Of a DNA stretch of 64,000 bases, positions 58,171 through 64,000 are shown in pieces. Source of the DNA: Lactobacillus bombicola. Lineage in GTDB: Bacteria > Bacillota > Bacilli > Lactobacillales > Lactobacillaceae. How positions within the stretch are numbered: the first letter of the stretch is position 1; the number at the start of each line of letters is the position of its first letter. Both the position numbers and the translations under genes were made by a program. The notes below the pieces were generated by a model, which did not search any database, was not told the DNA's origin, and was given only the letters and a program-made list of their open reading frames with translations. Where the stretch lies: assembly GCF_900112665.1 (NCBI RefSeq), contig NZ_FOMN01000003.1, positions 124,001 to 188,000 of the forward strand, in the 5' to 3' direction.

Positions 58171-58809
58171 TTGATTACTGACAATCATTCAAAAAAAGAT
58201 ACAATCATACCAGCTACTATTTTTTTAATTTTATATTCGGTTTGGGCAATGCTCGTTGCATCTGGAACTCAGTTTATCCATCATTTCGATCAGAATATTA
58301 TTGCCATCATTTGTAATAATAATCCTGCCAATATCAAATTTGCTACAACATTTACAGTTATAGGAAATACAAGTGTTATAACATTTATAACAATTATCAT
58401 TTGCTTAATTTTATTTATTTTTAAAAAATACGCTTATACGTATTTTACTGCTGGCACAATGATTGCCGCAAATGGCTACAACTGGATTAGCAAGCATGCA
58501 ATTGCACGTCCTCGTCCTTCTGTGCACCATCTAGTTGAAGCACATGGCTATAGTTTCCCATCAGGCCATTCAGTTGGTAGTGCCACCCTCTTTGGAATTC
58601 TAATTGTTTTAACACTTTTACTAGTAAAAAATAAAGCCGTAAAAACTATTCTCTGTATCGTTTGGCTTTGCTTTCCGCTTTTAATCGGTTACACTAGGAT
58701 ATTTAATCATGTGCACTATCCTTCTGACGTACTAGGCGGATTTTTAGAAGGAATTACTTTTGTCCTAATAGGATATTCTTTTTTATATCATTATCATTTA
58801 GAAAATTAA
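58171..58809 (+). CDS. PAP2-family phosphatase
   Basis: 212 residues. Several membrane segments; the phosphatase motifs are KHAIARPRPS, SFPSGHSVGSATL and HVHYPSDVLGG. Family members include undecaprenyl-pyrophosphatases and lipid phosphatases. The frame is open to 58078, but the TTG at 58171 has AAAGGAG seven bases upstream, and a TATAAT at 58129-58134 lies inside the longer frame, so I place the start at the TTG. Ends in a good hairpin terminator. Confidence 0.87.
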   Translation: MITDNHSKKDTIIPATIFLILYSVWAMLVASGTQFIHHFDQNIIAIICNNNPANIKFATTFTVIGNTSVITFITIIICLILFIFKKYAYTYFTAGTMIAANGYNWISKHAIARPRPSVHHLVEAHGYSFPSGHSVGSATLFGILIVLTLLLVKNKAVKTILCIVWLCFPLLIGYTRIFNHVHYPSDVLGGFLEGITFVLIGYSFLYHYHLEN

Positions 58810-58846
58810 AAAAGGCGTCAACCAGTTAATGGTTAACGTCTTTTTT
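58808..58846. terminator. Terminator between PAP2 and MFS genes
   Basis: Arms AAAAAAGGCGT...CAACC and GGTTAACGTCTTTTTT with flanking A and T runs; serves the convergent genes. Confidence 0.82.
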
Positions 58847-58869
58847 GTTATTCTATTTTACTTGATCAA

Positions 58870-60318
58870 TTAATGTTGTCGCTTTTTATAAATAAAATTG
58901 AAAATAATTGATAGACCAATTGCTACTAAAGAAATAAAATAAACACCCTTTAAGCCATTAAAGAGAACTTGTCGTAACTGCGGAATAAGATGAGGTGCTA
59001 ATTCTTTTGCTTTTTCAGCAGAGACAATTTTATTCATCATTGCTTGAGTCAATTCTGGTTTCTTAGCTATCTGACTAGTAACTACCGTATTAAAAGTAAT
59101 TCCATATATTGATACTAACATTGTCTGACCTAGATAGCGCATTAAGGTATTAAAAGATGTAGCAACTCCAACATTTTTGGGCTCAACTAAAACCTGCGAC
59201 CGTACTTGTGCAGCCGTGATAATTGAACCAAAACCAAAGCCATTCATAGTAGCAATTACACAAAATAGCCAAAATGGTGTCTGCAAAGGTAGCAAAAGTA
59301 ATAACATATCAGCAACTAAAAGTAGTGCTAACATTCCAAATAAGGTTCTCCGTATACCCCAGCGACTCAATATTGCACCAATTACAAATGAACCCACTAC
59401 CCACATTACAGAACTAGGAGTGACAGCAAAACCAGCAACAGTTGCTGATGTACCGTTAATCCCCTGCATCCAAGTTGGAATATAAAATTCAAAACCAATA
59501 ACAACACCAGAAATTAGTAATGTTATCATATTTATGGCTTGAAACTCGTGATCTTTTAAAATCGATAGCGGCATAATAGGATCAGTAGCATGCTTTTCTA
59601 CTATATAAAACGCAATCGCACTTATAATAACAAAGGCAATTAGCAAGCCCACAAAAATGGGATTTAACGAACTCAATTCTTGCAGGGTAAACATTAATGC
59701 TAAAAGCATCGTAACTAACCAAAATGTGCCCTGAATATCCAATTTATTTCTCTGTTTCTCTCTTGCTTCGTGCAAAAAGATCACTACCAATACAAAGGCA
59801 ACAAAGCCAATTGGAACATTGATATAAAATACCCAGTGCCATGATAATTTTTGTACAATAAATCCACCCAAAAGTGGTGCAATTACTGAAGCTACACCCC
59901 AAAAACCAGAGTTAAGTCCCAGCATCTTGGCCCGCTTATCAATGCTATATAAATCAGCGATAATGGTCATAGCAACTGGTTGAACTGCACCTGAACCTAA
60001 TCCTTGGATAACGCGGAATAAAATCAATTCAATCATATTATTTGCTTGACCACATAAAGCAGAACCAATAACAAATAAGGCTATCCCAAACAAAAAAATA
60101 GGTTTACGACCAATGCTATCTGCTAATTTTCCGTATAGAGGAGTTGATACAGCAGTCATAAAGAGAAAGATAGAAACCACCCAATTCATGATTTCTAAAC
60201 CATTAAGATCAGAAACTATTGTAGGCATTGCCGTTGAAACTATCGTCCCTTCAATAGCAGTCATAAAAGTGGTCATAAAAATGGCAAGTGTAATTATAGG
60301 TACATTCGTTTTTTTCAA
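58870..60318 (-). CDS. MFS drug exporter, DHA2 (14-TM) family
   Basis: 482 residues with about 14 membrane segments. The motif between TM2 and TM3 is YGKLADSIGRKP, and motif C-like GSGAVQPVAM and the GGFIVQKLSWHWVFYINVPIG stretch are typical of DHA2 (EmrB/QacA) exporters driven by proton motive force. Substrate unknown. The start codon is TTG with AAAGGAT upstream. It lies 13 bases downstream of metK, so it may be cotranscribed with it. Confidence 0.9.
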   Translation of the reverse strand: MKKTNVPIITLAIFMTTFMTAIEGTIVSTAMPTIVSDLNGLEIMNWVVSIFLFMTAVSTPLYGKLADSIGRKPIFLFGIALFVIGSALCGQANNMIELILFRVIQGLGSGAVQPVAMTIIADLYSIDKRAKMLGLNSGFWGVASVIAPLLGGFIVQKLSWHWVFYINVPIGFVAFVLVVIFLHEAREKQRNKLDIQGTFWLVTMLLALMFTLQELSSLNPIFVGLLIAFVIISAIAFYIVEKHATDPIMPLSILKDHEFQAINMITLLISGVVIGFEFYIPTWMQGINGTSATVAGFAVTPSSVMWVVGSFVIGAILSRWGIRRTLFGMLALLLVADMLLLLLPLQTPFWLFCVIATMNGFGFGSIITAAQVRSQVLVEPKNVGVATSFNTLMRYLGQTMLVSIYGITFNTVVTSQIAKKPELTQAMMNKIVSAEKAKELAPHLIPQLRQVLFNGLKGVYFISLVAIGLSIIFNFIYKKRQH

Positions 60319-60331
60319 AATAATCTATCCT

Positions 60332-61525
60332 TTATTTTTTAATATAATTCAATATATCTTGAACTTTATCTGTTTTCTCCCAAGGTAAATCAATATCGGT
60401 ACGACCAAAATGACCATAAGCAGCCGTCTGCTCATATATGGGCCGACGCAAATCAAGCATGTTAATAATTCCTGCTGGCCGTAAATCAAAAACGTGCCGC
60501 ACAGCTTCAGTTAATAATTCATCACTTACCTTACCAGTTCCAGCAGTGTCAATCATAATTGATACTGGATTAGCCACACCAATTGCATAAGCAAGCTGCA
60601 CTTCGCAGCGATAAGCCAAACCCGCTGCTACAATATTTTTTGCAACATAACGAGCAGCATAACTAGCACTACGATCAACTTTAGTTGCATCCTTACCTGA
60701 AAAGGCGCCTCCACCATGACGTGCATAGCCACCATATGTGTCAACGATGATTTTTCGTCCAGTTAGTCCAGAGTCACCTTTAGGGCCTCCAATTACAAAA
60801 CGACCAGATGGGTTAATCAAGAAGGTAGTTTTATTATCAAGATACCTAGCAGGAATAACTTTTTTAATCACTAGGTTAATCATTGCCTGTTGAATTTCTT
60901 CATTCGAAACTTCAGCATCTGTTTGCGTTGAAATAACAACAGTATCAACGCGTTTAGGCTTATTGTTTTCATCATATTCAACTGTGACTTGAGCTTTAGC
61001 ATCTGGCTCTAGCCAAGTTAAAGTATTATCCTTACGTAGCTTAGCTACTTGTTGCATTAATTTATGGGCTAAGGAAATCGGCAATGGCATTAATTCAGGA
61101 GTCTCTTTGACGGCAAAGCCAAACATTAAGCCTTGATCTCCTGCCCCAATTTGATCTAAGCCATCAGTACTAGCCTTATTTTCACGAGTTTCTAGCGAGT
61201 GATCTACGCCTTCAGCAATATCTGCTGATTGCTCATCAATATCTAACAATACAGCACAGTTATTGCCGTCAAAACCCAATTCAGGCTTATCATAACCTAT
61301 TCTTAAAACAGTCTTTCGAACAACTTTTTGAATATCAACGTATGCACTAGTTGATATTTCGCCAAATACATAAACAATACCGGTGTTCACAATGGTTTCA
61401 CAAGCCACATGGGCATCAGGATCTTGGGCAATAATCGCATCTAAAATTGCATCTGAAATTTGATCAGCAACTTTATCAGGATGACCTTCAGAAACTGACT
61501 CTGAAGTAAATAAACGTTTTTCCAT
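60332..61525 (-). CDS. metK: S-adenosylmethionine synthetase
   Basis: 397 residues. Makes SAM from Met and [27 protein letters not shown] and [16 protein letters not shown] are the classical signatures. GGGGGA upstream is the ribosome binding site and, together with the leader, forms the SMK box. Confidence 0.98.
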   Translation of the reverse strand: MEKRLFTSESVSEGHPDKVADQISDAILDAIIAQDPDAHVACETIVNTGIVYVFGEISTSAYVDIQKVVRKTVLRIGYDKPELGFDGNNCAVLLDIDEQSADIAEGVDHSLETRENKASTDGLDQIGAGDQGLMFGFAVKETPELMPLPISLAHKLMQQVAKLRKDNTLTWLEPDAKAQVTVEYDENNKPKRVDTVVISTQTDAEVSNEEIQQAMINLVIKKVIPARYLDNKTTFLINPSGRFVIGGPKGDSGLTGRKIIVDTYGGYARHGGGAFSGKDATKVDRSASYAARYVAKNIVAAGLAYRCEVQLAYAIGVANPVSIMIDTAGTGKVSDELLTEAVRHVFDLRPAGIINMLDLRRPIYEQTAAYGHFGRTDIDLPWEKTDKVQDILNYIKK

Positions 61526-61532
61526 AATAGTC

Positions 61533-61602
61533 CCCCTATAGATTTAAATAGCTCTTCGGTTACAAGGCATCTCCAACATTGGATCCTTTCAGGACTTGAA
61601 CC
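61533..61602 (-). promoter_or_regulatory. SMK box (SAM-III) riboswitch of metK
   Basis: The metK leader reads GGTTCAAGTCCTGAAAGG, then GATCC, later CTTGTAACCGAAGAGC, and ends in the GGGGGA Shine-Dalgarno just before the ATG. The outer pairing GGTTcAAG/CTTGTAACC, the internal CCTGAAAGG hairpin and the conserved CCGAAGAGC are as in the SMK box of Lactobacillales metK genes. SAM binding should hide the ribosome binding site and block translation. Read by pattern, not by model search. Confidence 0.85.
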
Positions 61603-61626
61603 GATATAATAAATTCGTTCTTACTA

Positions 61627-61657
61627 CAAAAAAAGACTACCGCAGATTCGGTAGTCT
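61627..61657 (-). terminator. Terminator at the end of the tRNA cluster
   Basis: Arms AGACTACCG and CGGTAGTCT followed on the minus strand by TTTTTTT, between the last tRNA-Val and the metK promoter region. Confidence 0.85.
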
Positions 61658-61664
61658 AGAACGA

Positions 61665-61737
61665 TGGAGGATACAGGGCTCGAACCTGTGACCTCCTGCT
61701 TGTAAGGCAGATGCTCTCCCAGCTGAGCTAATCCTCC
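61665..61737 (-). tRNA. tRNA-Val (anticodon TAC), copy 3
   Basis: Acceptor GGAGGAT pairs with ATCCTCC, discriminator A; loop CTTACAA gives TAC. 73 bases, no encoded CCA. Identical to the two other Val copies here. Confidence 0.95.
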
Positions 61738-61743
61738 AAAGTG

Positions 61744-61815
61744 TGACCCGTACGGGATTTGAACCCATGTTACCGCCGTGAAAGGGCGATGTCTTAACCA
61801 CTTGACCAACGGGTC
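61744..61815 (-). tRNA. tRNA-Glu (anticodon TTC), copy 2
   Basis: Acceptor GACCCGT pairs with ACGGGTC, discriminator A; anticodon loop CTTTCAC gives TTC. 72 bases, no encoded CCA. Identical to the other Glu copy. Confidence 0.95.
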
Positions 61816-61892
61816 AGATGCTGAATCCGAGTAAATTCAACTATTAGCTTAGAAGCTAAAATTAAAAATACGCGCACCCAATTTATATTATT

Positions 61893-61924
61893 CCATAAAT
61901 AACGCTAATTACCGTTATTTATGG
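61893..61924 (-). repeat. 12-bp inverted repeat overlapping the tRNA-Val 3' end
   Basis: Perfect arms CCATAAATAACG (61893-61904) and CGTTATTTATGG (61913-61924), 8-base loop. On the RNA it starts with the last three bases of tRNA-Val copy 2 (61922-61994) and is followed by AATAATAT instead of a T run, so it looks like a processing hairpin more than a terminator. Confidence 0.7.
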
Positions 61925-61994
61925 AGGATACAGGGCTCGAACCTGTGACCTCCTGCTTGTAAGGCAGATGCTCTCCCAGCTGAGCTAATCCTCC
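61922..61994 (-). tRNA. tRNA-Val (anticodon TAC), copy 2
   Basis: Same sequence as the copies at 61665 and 62223; loop CTTACAA gives TAC. 73 bases, no encoded CCA. Confidence 0.95.
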
Positions 61995-62000
61995 AAAAGG

Positions 62001-62072
62001 TGACCCGTACGGGATTTGAACCCATGTTACCGCCGTGAAAGGGCGATGTCTTAACCACTTGACCAACGGGTC
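62001..62072 (-). tRNA. tRNA-Glu (anticodon TTC), copy 1
   Basis: Same sequence as the copy at 61744; loop CTTTCAC gives TTC. Only six bases separate it from the next Val gene. Confidence 0.95.
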
Positions 62073-62099
62073 GTGTTCTAAATCAAAAGCACATTCAAT

Positions 62100-62127
62100 A
62101 GTATACTAGATAAGAAACAAAATGCAA
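62100..62127 (-). promoter_or_regulatory. Promoter of the Glu-Val-Glu-Val tRNA unit
   Basis: -35 TTGCAT (complement of 62122-62127), 16-bp spacer, -10 TATACT (complement of 62100-62105). Confidence 0.65.
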
Positions 62128-62186
62128 GAGTAAAACTTAAAAAACTTATTAATTTAACTAATAATTGCAAAAGCAATTCTTTACAT

Positions 62187-62210
62187 AAAAAAAGATGTAT
62201 TCCTACATCC
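62187..62210 (-). terminator. Terminator after tRNA-Val copy 1
   Basis: Arms GATGTA and TACATC, four-base loop, then TTTTTTT on the minus strand. It makes the first Val gene a separate unit from the following Glu-Val-Glu-Val group. Confidence 0.75.
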
Positions 62211-62222
62211 CTATAATTATAA

Positions 62223-62295
62223 TGGAGGATACAGGGCTCGAACCTGTGACCTCCTGCTTGTAAGGCAGATGCTCTCCCAGCTGAGCTAATCCTCC
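62223..62295 (-). tRNA. tRNA-Val (anticodon TAC), copy 1
   Basis: Same sequence as the copies at 61665 and 61922; 73 bases, anticodon TAC, no encoded CCA. Confidence 0.95.
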
Positions 62296-62457
62296 AGTTG
62301 TTAATAATTGCTACTCTTAAAACTTTAGCATAAGATTTATTTTTTGTCTAGAATTTTTTATTTTCAGAGGACATATTCATTTTTTTAAAACTATGAGAAA
62401 ATTATTGCTTAGGAAAACAATTTTGCATTGTCATATCTACTTATTAAAGAGGATTAA

Positions 62458-63273
62458 ATGCTCTATTTCTTGAAAAACACTTTTACTAGTATCACTTTTT
62501 ATCAATTTTTTCTTGCTCTCTTACTCATTATTATTCTTTTTCATTGGCGCCAGCAAGCCTTAAATTTACTTAAAAGAACCTTTTACCTTGGTAACACTTT
62601 TAAACACTATCATTTCTTAAAGTCAGCTTGGTTTTGGCTGGGAATTGGCTTTATCTTATCCACATTGTTTTTCAGTTTAGGCCTAAATTTAACAAACAAT
62701 GATGTTACAGCAATTGCAACTATTGTAATTAATTCACTTACAGCACTAGGAACACTGGCAGCTGTTTAGACAAACCTTTATCTTTACCATAAAGACTCCC
62801 AAAAGAAAGTAGCAGTGAATGTTGTCAGTACTTATAGTGCTCAAGCACGCGATAAAAACGCTGATATTAATTTTGAAGCCTATGCAATTAATCTTTCCAA
62901 ATTCACTTTAAGATTAAAGTTTGCTGGTTTCATACTTTCCGATGGTTATGGTAACTATGATGTAAAAGGTGGCAGCGAGCATGCAGAATTGGTTAAAAAC
63001 GGCGGTCAGACTAAAATTTATTTTGCGCATAATCATAGTATCCAGCAAATTTTGAAAAAAATACAAGTTCAGAGTTTAGCTAACTATTCAACTGAACAAT
63101 GTCAAGGGCTTAATCAAGATCAATTCAAGTTAATTGCTGTTTTTCATGAAGAGGACAGTACTGAGCAAAACTACTCTTTTACAACAAATATTGATTTGAC
63201 TACAGCTGAGTTTTGGCAAGAAATTAAACATTCCGCTAGCTCAAAGCAAAGGCGGCAACAAAAACTTAGATAA
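62458..63273 (+). pseudogene. Membrane protein gene split by an in-frame TAG
   Basis: Codons 1-103 encode three hydrophobic segments (about 14-30, 58-78 and 86-103). Codon 104 (62767-62769) is TAG. The same frame then continues without a break (TNLYLYHKDSQKK...) to a stop at 63273, giving a soluble, beta-rich tail of about 165 residues ending in a basic KQRRQQKLR. A GTG at 62815 could start the tail, but no ribosome binding site precedes it. One point mutation, for example TGG or CAG to TAG, explains the split. The family is not recognised. GAGG lies before the first ATG. Confidence 0.82.
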
Positions 63274-63345
63274 ATATAGTTACATTTACTTTATAATATT
63301 TATGCTTTTGCAATTCCTAGAAATGTTAATTATATTTTGGAAACA

Positions 63346-63382
63346 TATATCGATGCCTTAAGGCAAAACCGATATAATTTTT
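63346..63382 (+). terminator. Candidate terminator after the split membrane gene
   Basis: Nested hairpin: TATATCG/CGATATA outside, palindromic TGCCTTAAGGCA inside, then ATTTTTGAT. The internal asymmetry makes it a candidate only. Confidence 0.5.
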
Positions 63383-63390
63383 GATATTAA

Positions 63391-63405
63391 TGTAAGCGCT
63401 ATAAT
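63391..63405 (+). promoter_or_regulatory. cre-like site overlapping a TATAAT -10
   Basis: TGTAAGCGCTATAA (63391-63404) matches the catabolite-response consensus at 13 of 14 positions and overlaps TATAAT (63400-63405), a position expected for CcpA repression. No clear -35 is present. Confidence 0.55.
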
Positions 63406-63472
63406 AAAAACAAATGTAATTTTATAAAAAATAAGATAATACCTACTTAATTATTAATAAGGAGAATTAATT

Positions 63473-64000
63473 ATGGCAAAAAAGAAATGCGGTATTTGCG
63501 GTAAAGAGTTGGGCTTTTGGGACAGTAAGATATCTGTAAAAGATGGTGTTATTTGCTGTGATTGTTTTTACAAAGGTAATTTTTATGGTGGTGCTAATGG
63601 AAGACGAATAAATAAATTTATAGATACTCAAACTGTCACTGAAATGAAAGAATTAATTGATAATCCTGAAAAATTACAAGCTGTTAAAAGAAAAGTTGCC
63701 CCCGCTAATCATCATCACCGTAAACCTATAGCACAATGTGCATTCTGTGGACAAGACATTTATAAAGACGATGCGCCTTTGAAATTCAAAGATTCTACCT
63801 ATATCTGTCTAGATTGTGAGGCCAAGCATAACGCCACTAAAGCCCATAATTGGGCTTCTGAACATACACTTGAAGATTTCAAAAAAGCTGTTAAACAGGA
63901 TATAAATTTCAACAATATATATTTCAAAAAGCAACAGCAAAAACAAAAAGAAGAAGAGCAAGAAAATGCAAAAAAGCAAGCTGAAAAAGAACAAAAAAAG
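63473..64000 (+). CDS. Double zinc-ribbon protein (DUF4428-like), 3' end beyond window
   Basis: At least 176 codons, open to the window edge. Two Cys4 ribbons are visible: residues 6 and 9 (CGIC) with CCDC at 28-31, then CAFC with CLDC about 60 residues later. The region between is basic and His-rich (NHHHRK). After about residue 145 a Gln/Lys/Glu-rich stretch looks like a long coiled coil. Perfect GGAG eight bases before the ATG at 63473. The first ribbon recalls DUF4428, which in other proteins precedes a PH-like or short C-terminal domain; function unknown. Confidence 0.8.
   Translation, partial: MAKKKCGICGKELGFWDSKISVKDGVICCDCFYKGNFYGGANGRRINKFIDTQTVTEMKELIDNPEKLQAVKRKVAPANHHHRKPIAQCAFCGQDIYKDDAPLKFKDSTYICLDCEAKHNATKAHNWASEHTLEDFKKAVKQDINFNNIYFKKQQQKQKEEEQENAKKQAEKEQKK

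Noticed and set aside
58870-60318. MFS exporter as part of a resistance island
   Set aside because: There are no mobile elements, repeats or odd codon use around it, and it sits directly behind metK.
61624-61809. Minus-strand open frame through the tRNA genes
   Set aside because: It lies wholly in tRNA-Val, tRNA-Glu and their terminator; the translated sequence reflects tRNA structure.
61665-62295. Repeated blocks that could look like a CRISPR array
   Set aside because: The repeats are intact, cloverleaf-forming tRNA genes with anticodons, and the spacers are unequal.
63809-63994. Minus-strand open frame rich in Phe and Leu
   Set aside because: It is the antisense of the Lys/Glu/Gln-rich tail of the zinc-ribbon gene; composition alone explains it.

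Overview
The window looks like chromosomal core DNA of a low-GC member of the Lactobacillales, most probably a Lactobacillus of the acidophilus/delbrueckii type. The evidence is low GC, T-box leaders on aminoacyl-tRNA synthetase genes, an SMK-box (SAM-III) leader on metK, a DnaB/DnaI primosome pair, PrsA and Ecs, and gene orders familiar from Bacilli (yqeG-yqeH-nadD-yqeK-rsfS; infC-rpmI-rplT; dnaB-dnaI beside nrdR, coaE, mutM and polA; trmB-ytpP-ytpR-murC; ecsAB/hit; yhaMNO-yheA). The species was inferred from reading only; no search was run. I see no insertion sequence, prophage, CRISPR array or rRNA.

Layout. 1-2.9 kb: T-box leader of a gene off the left edge (specifier UUC, so probably pheS), an HxlR regulator, a SpoU rRNA methylase, acylphosphatase and YidC. 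3-5.3 kb: a two-component system. 5.4-10.4 kb: a tightly overlapping ribosome-biogenesis/NAD operon (yqeG to yceD). 10.4-11.8 kb: infC-rpmI-rplT with an L20-type leader and an AUU start on infC. 11.8-23.4 kb: an amino-acid binding lipoprotein, thrS with T-box, then replication and repair genes (dnaI, dnaB, nrdR, coaE, mutM, polA) and murC. 23.5-36.3 kb: ytpR, ytpP, trmB, ecsB, ecsA, then on the other strand hit, a small coiled-coil protein and prsA, then yhaM, yhaN, yhaO, yheA and a class A PBP.

36.4-48.5 kb is more accessory: an RluD-type pseudouridine synthase, a MerR regulator divergent from two NAD(P)-binding proteins with a 19-bp-spacer promoter, a proline iminopeptidase-like hydrolase, an orphan OppA lipoprotein, a beta-lactamase-fold serine hydrolase, a flavinylated fumarate-reductase-like flavoprotein behind an unusual palindrome, an aldo/keto reductase, a phosphoglycerate-mutase-like phosphatase and fba.

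48.5-64 kb: argS with T-box, an L,D-transpeptidase, nnrD, dacA, tRNA-Leu, a MurJ-like flippase, leuS with T-box, a PAP2 phosphatase, an MFS drug exporter, metK with SMK box, and a Val/Glu/Val/Glu/Val tRNA array. The right end holds a membrane-protein gene split by one in-frame TAG and the start of a double zinc-ribbon protein behind a cre-like promoter.

Most of the window is conserved housekeeping, and I did not find a clearly new multi-gene defence or mobile system. The points most worth a second look are the TAG-split membrane gene with its zinc-ribbon neighbour, the flavinylated reductase with its palindrome, the MerR/SDR unit, the repeated tRNA array with a hairpin beginning inside a tRNA 3' end, and the apparent absence of yhbY from the yqe operon.
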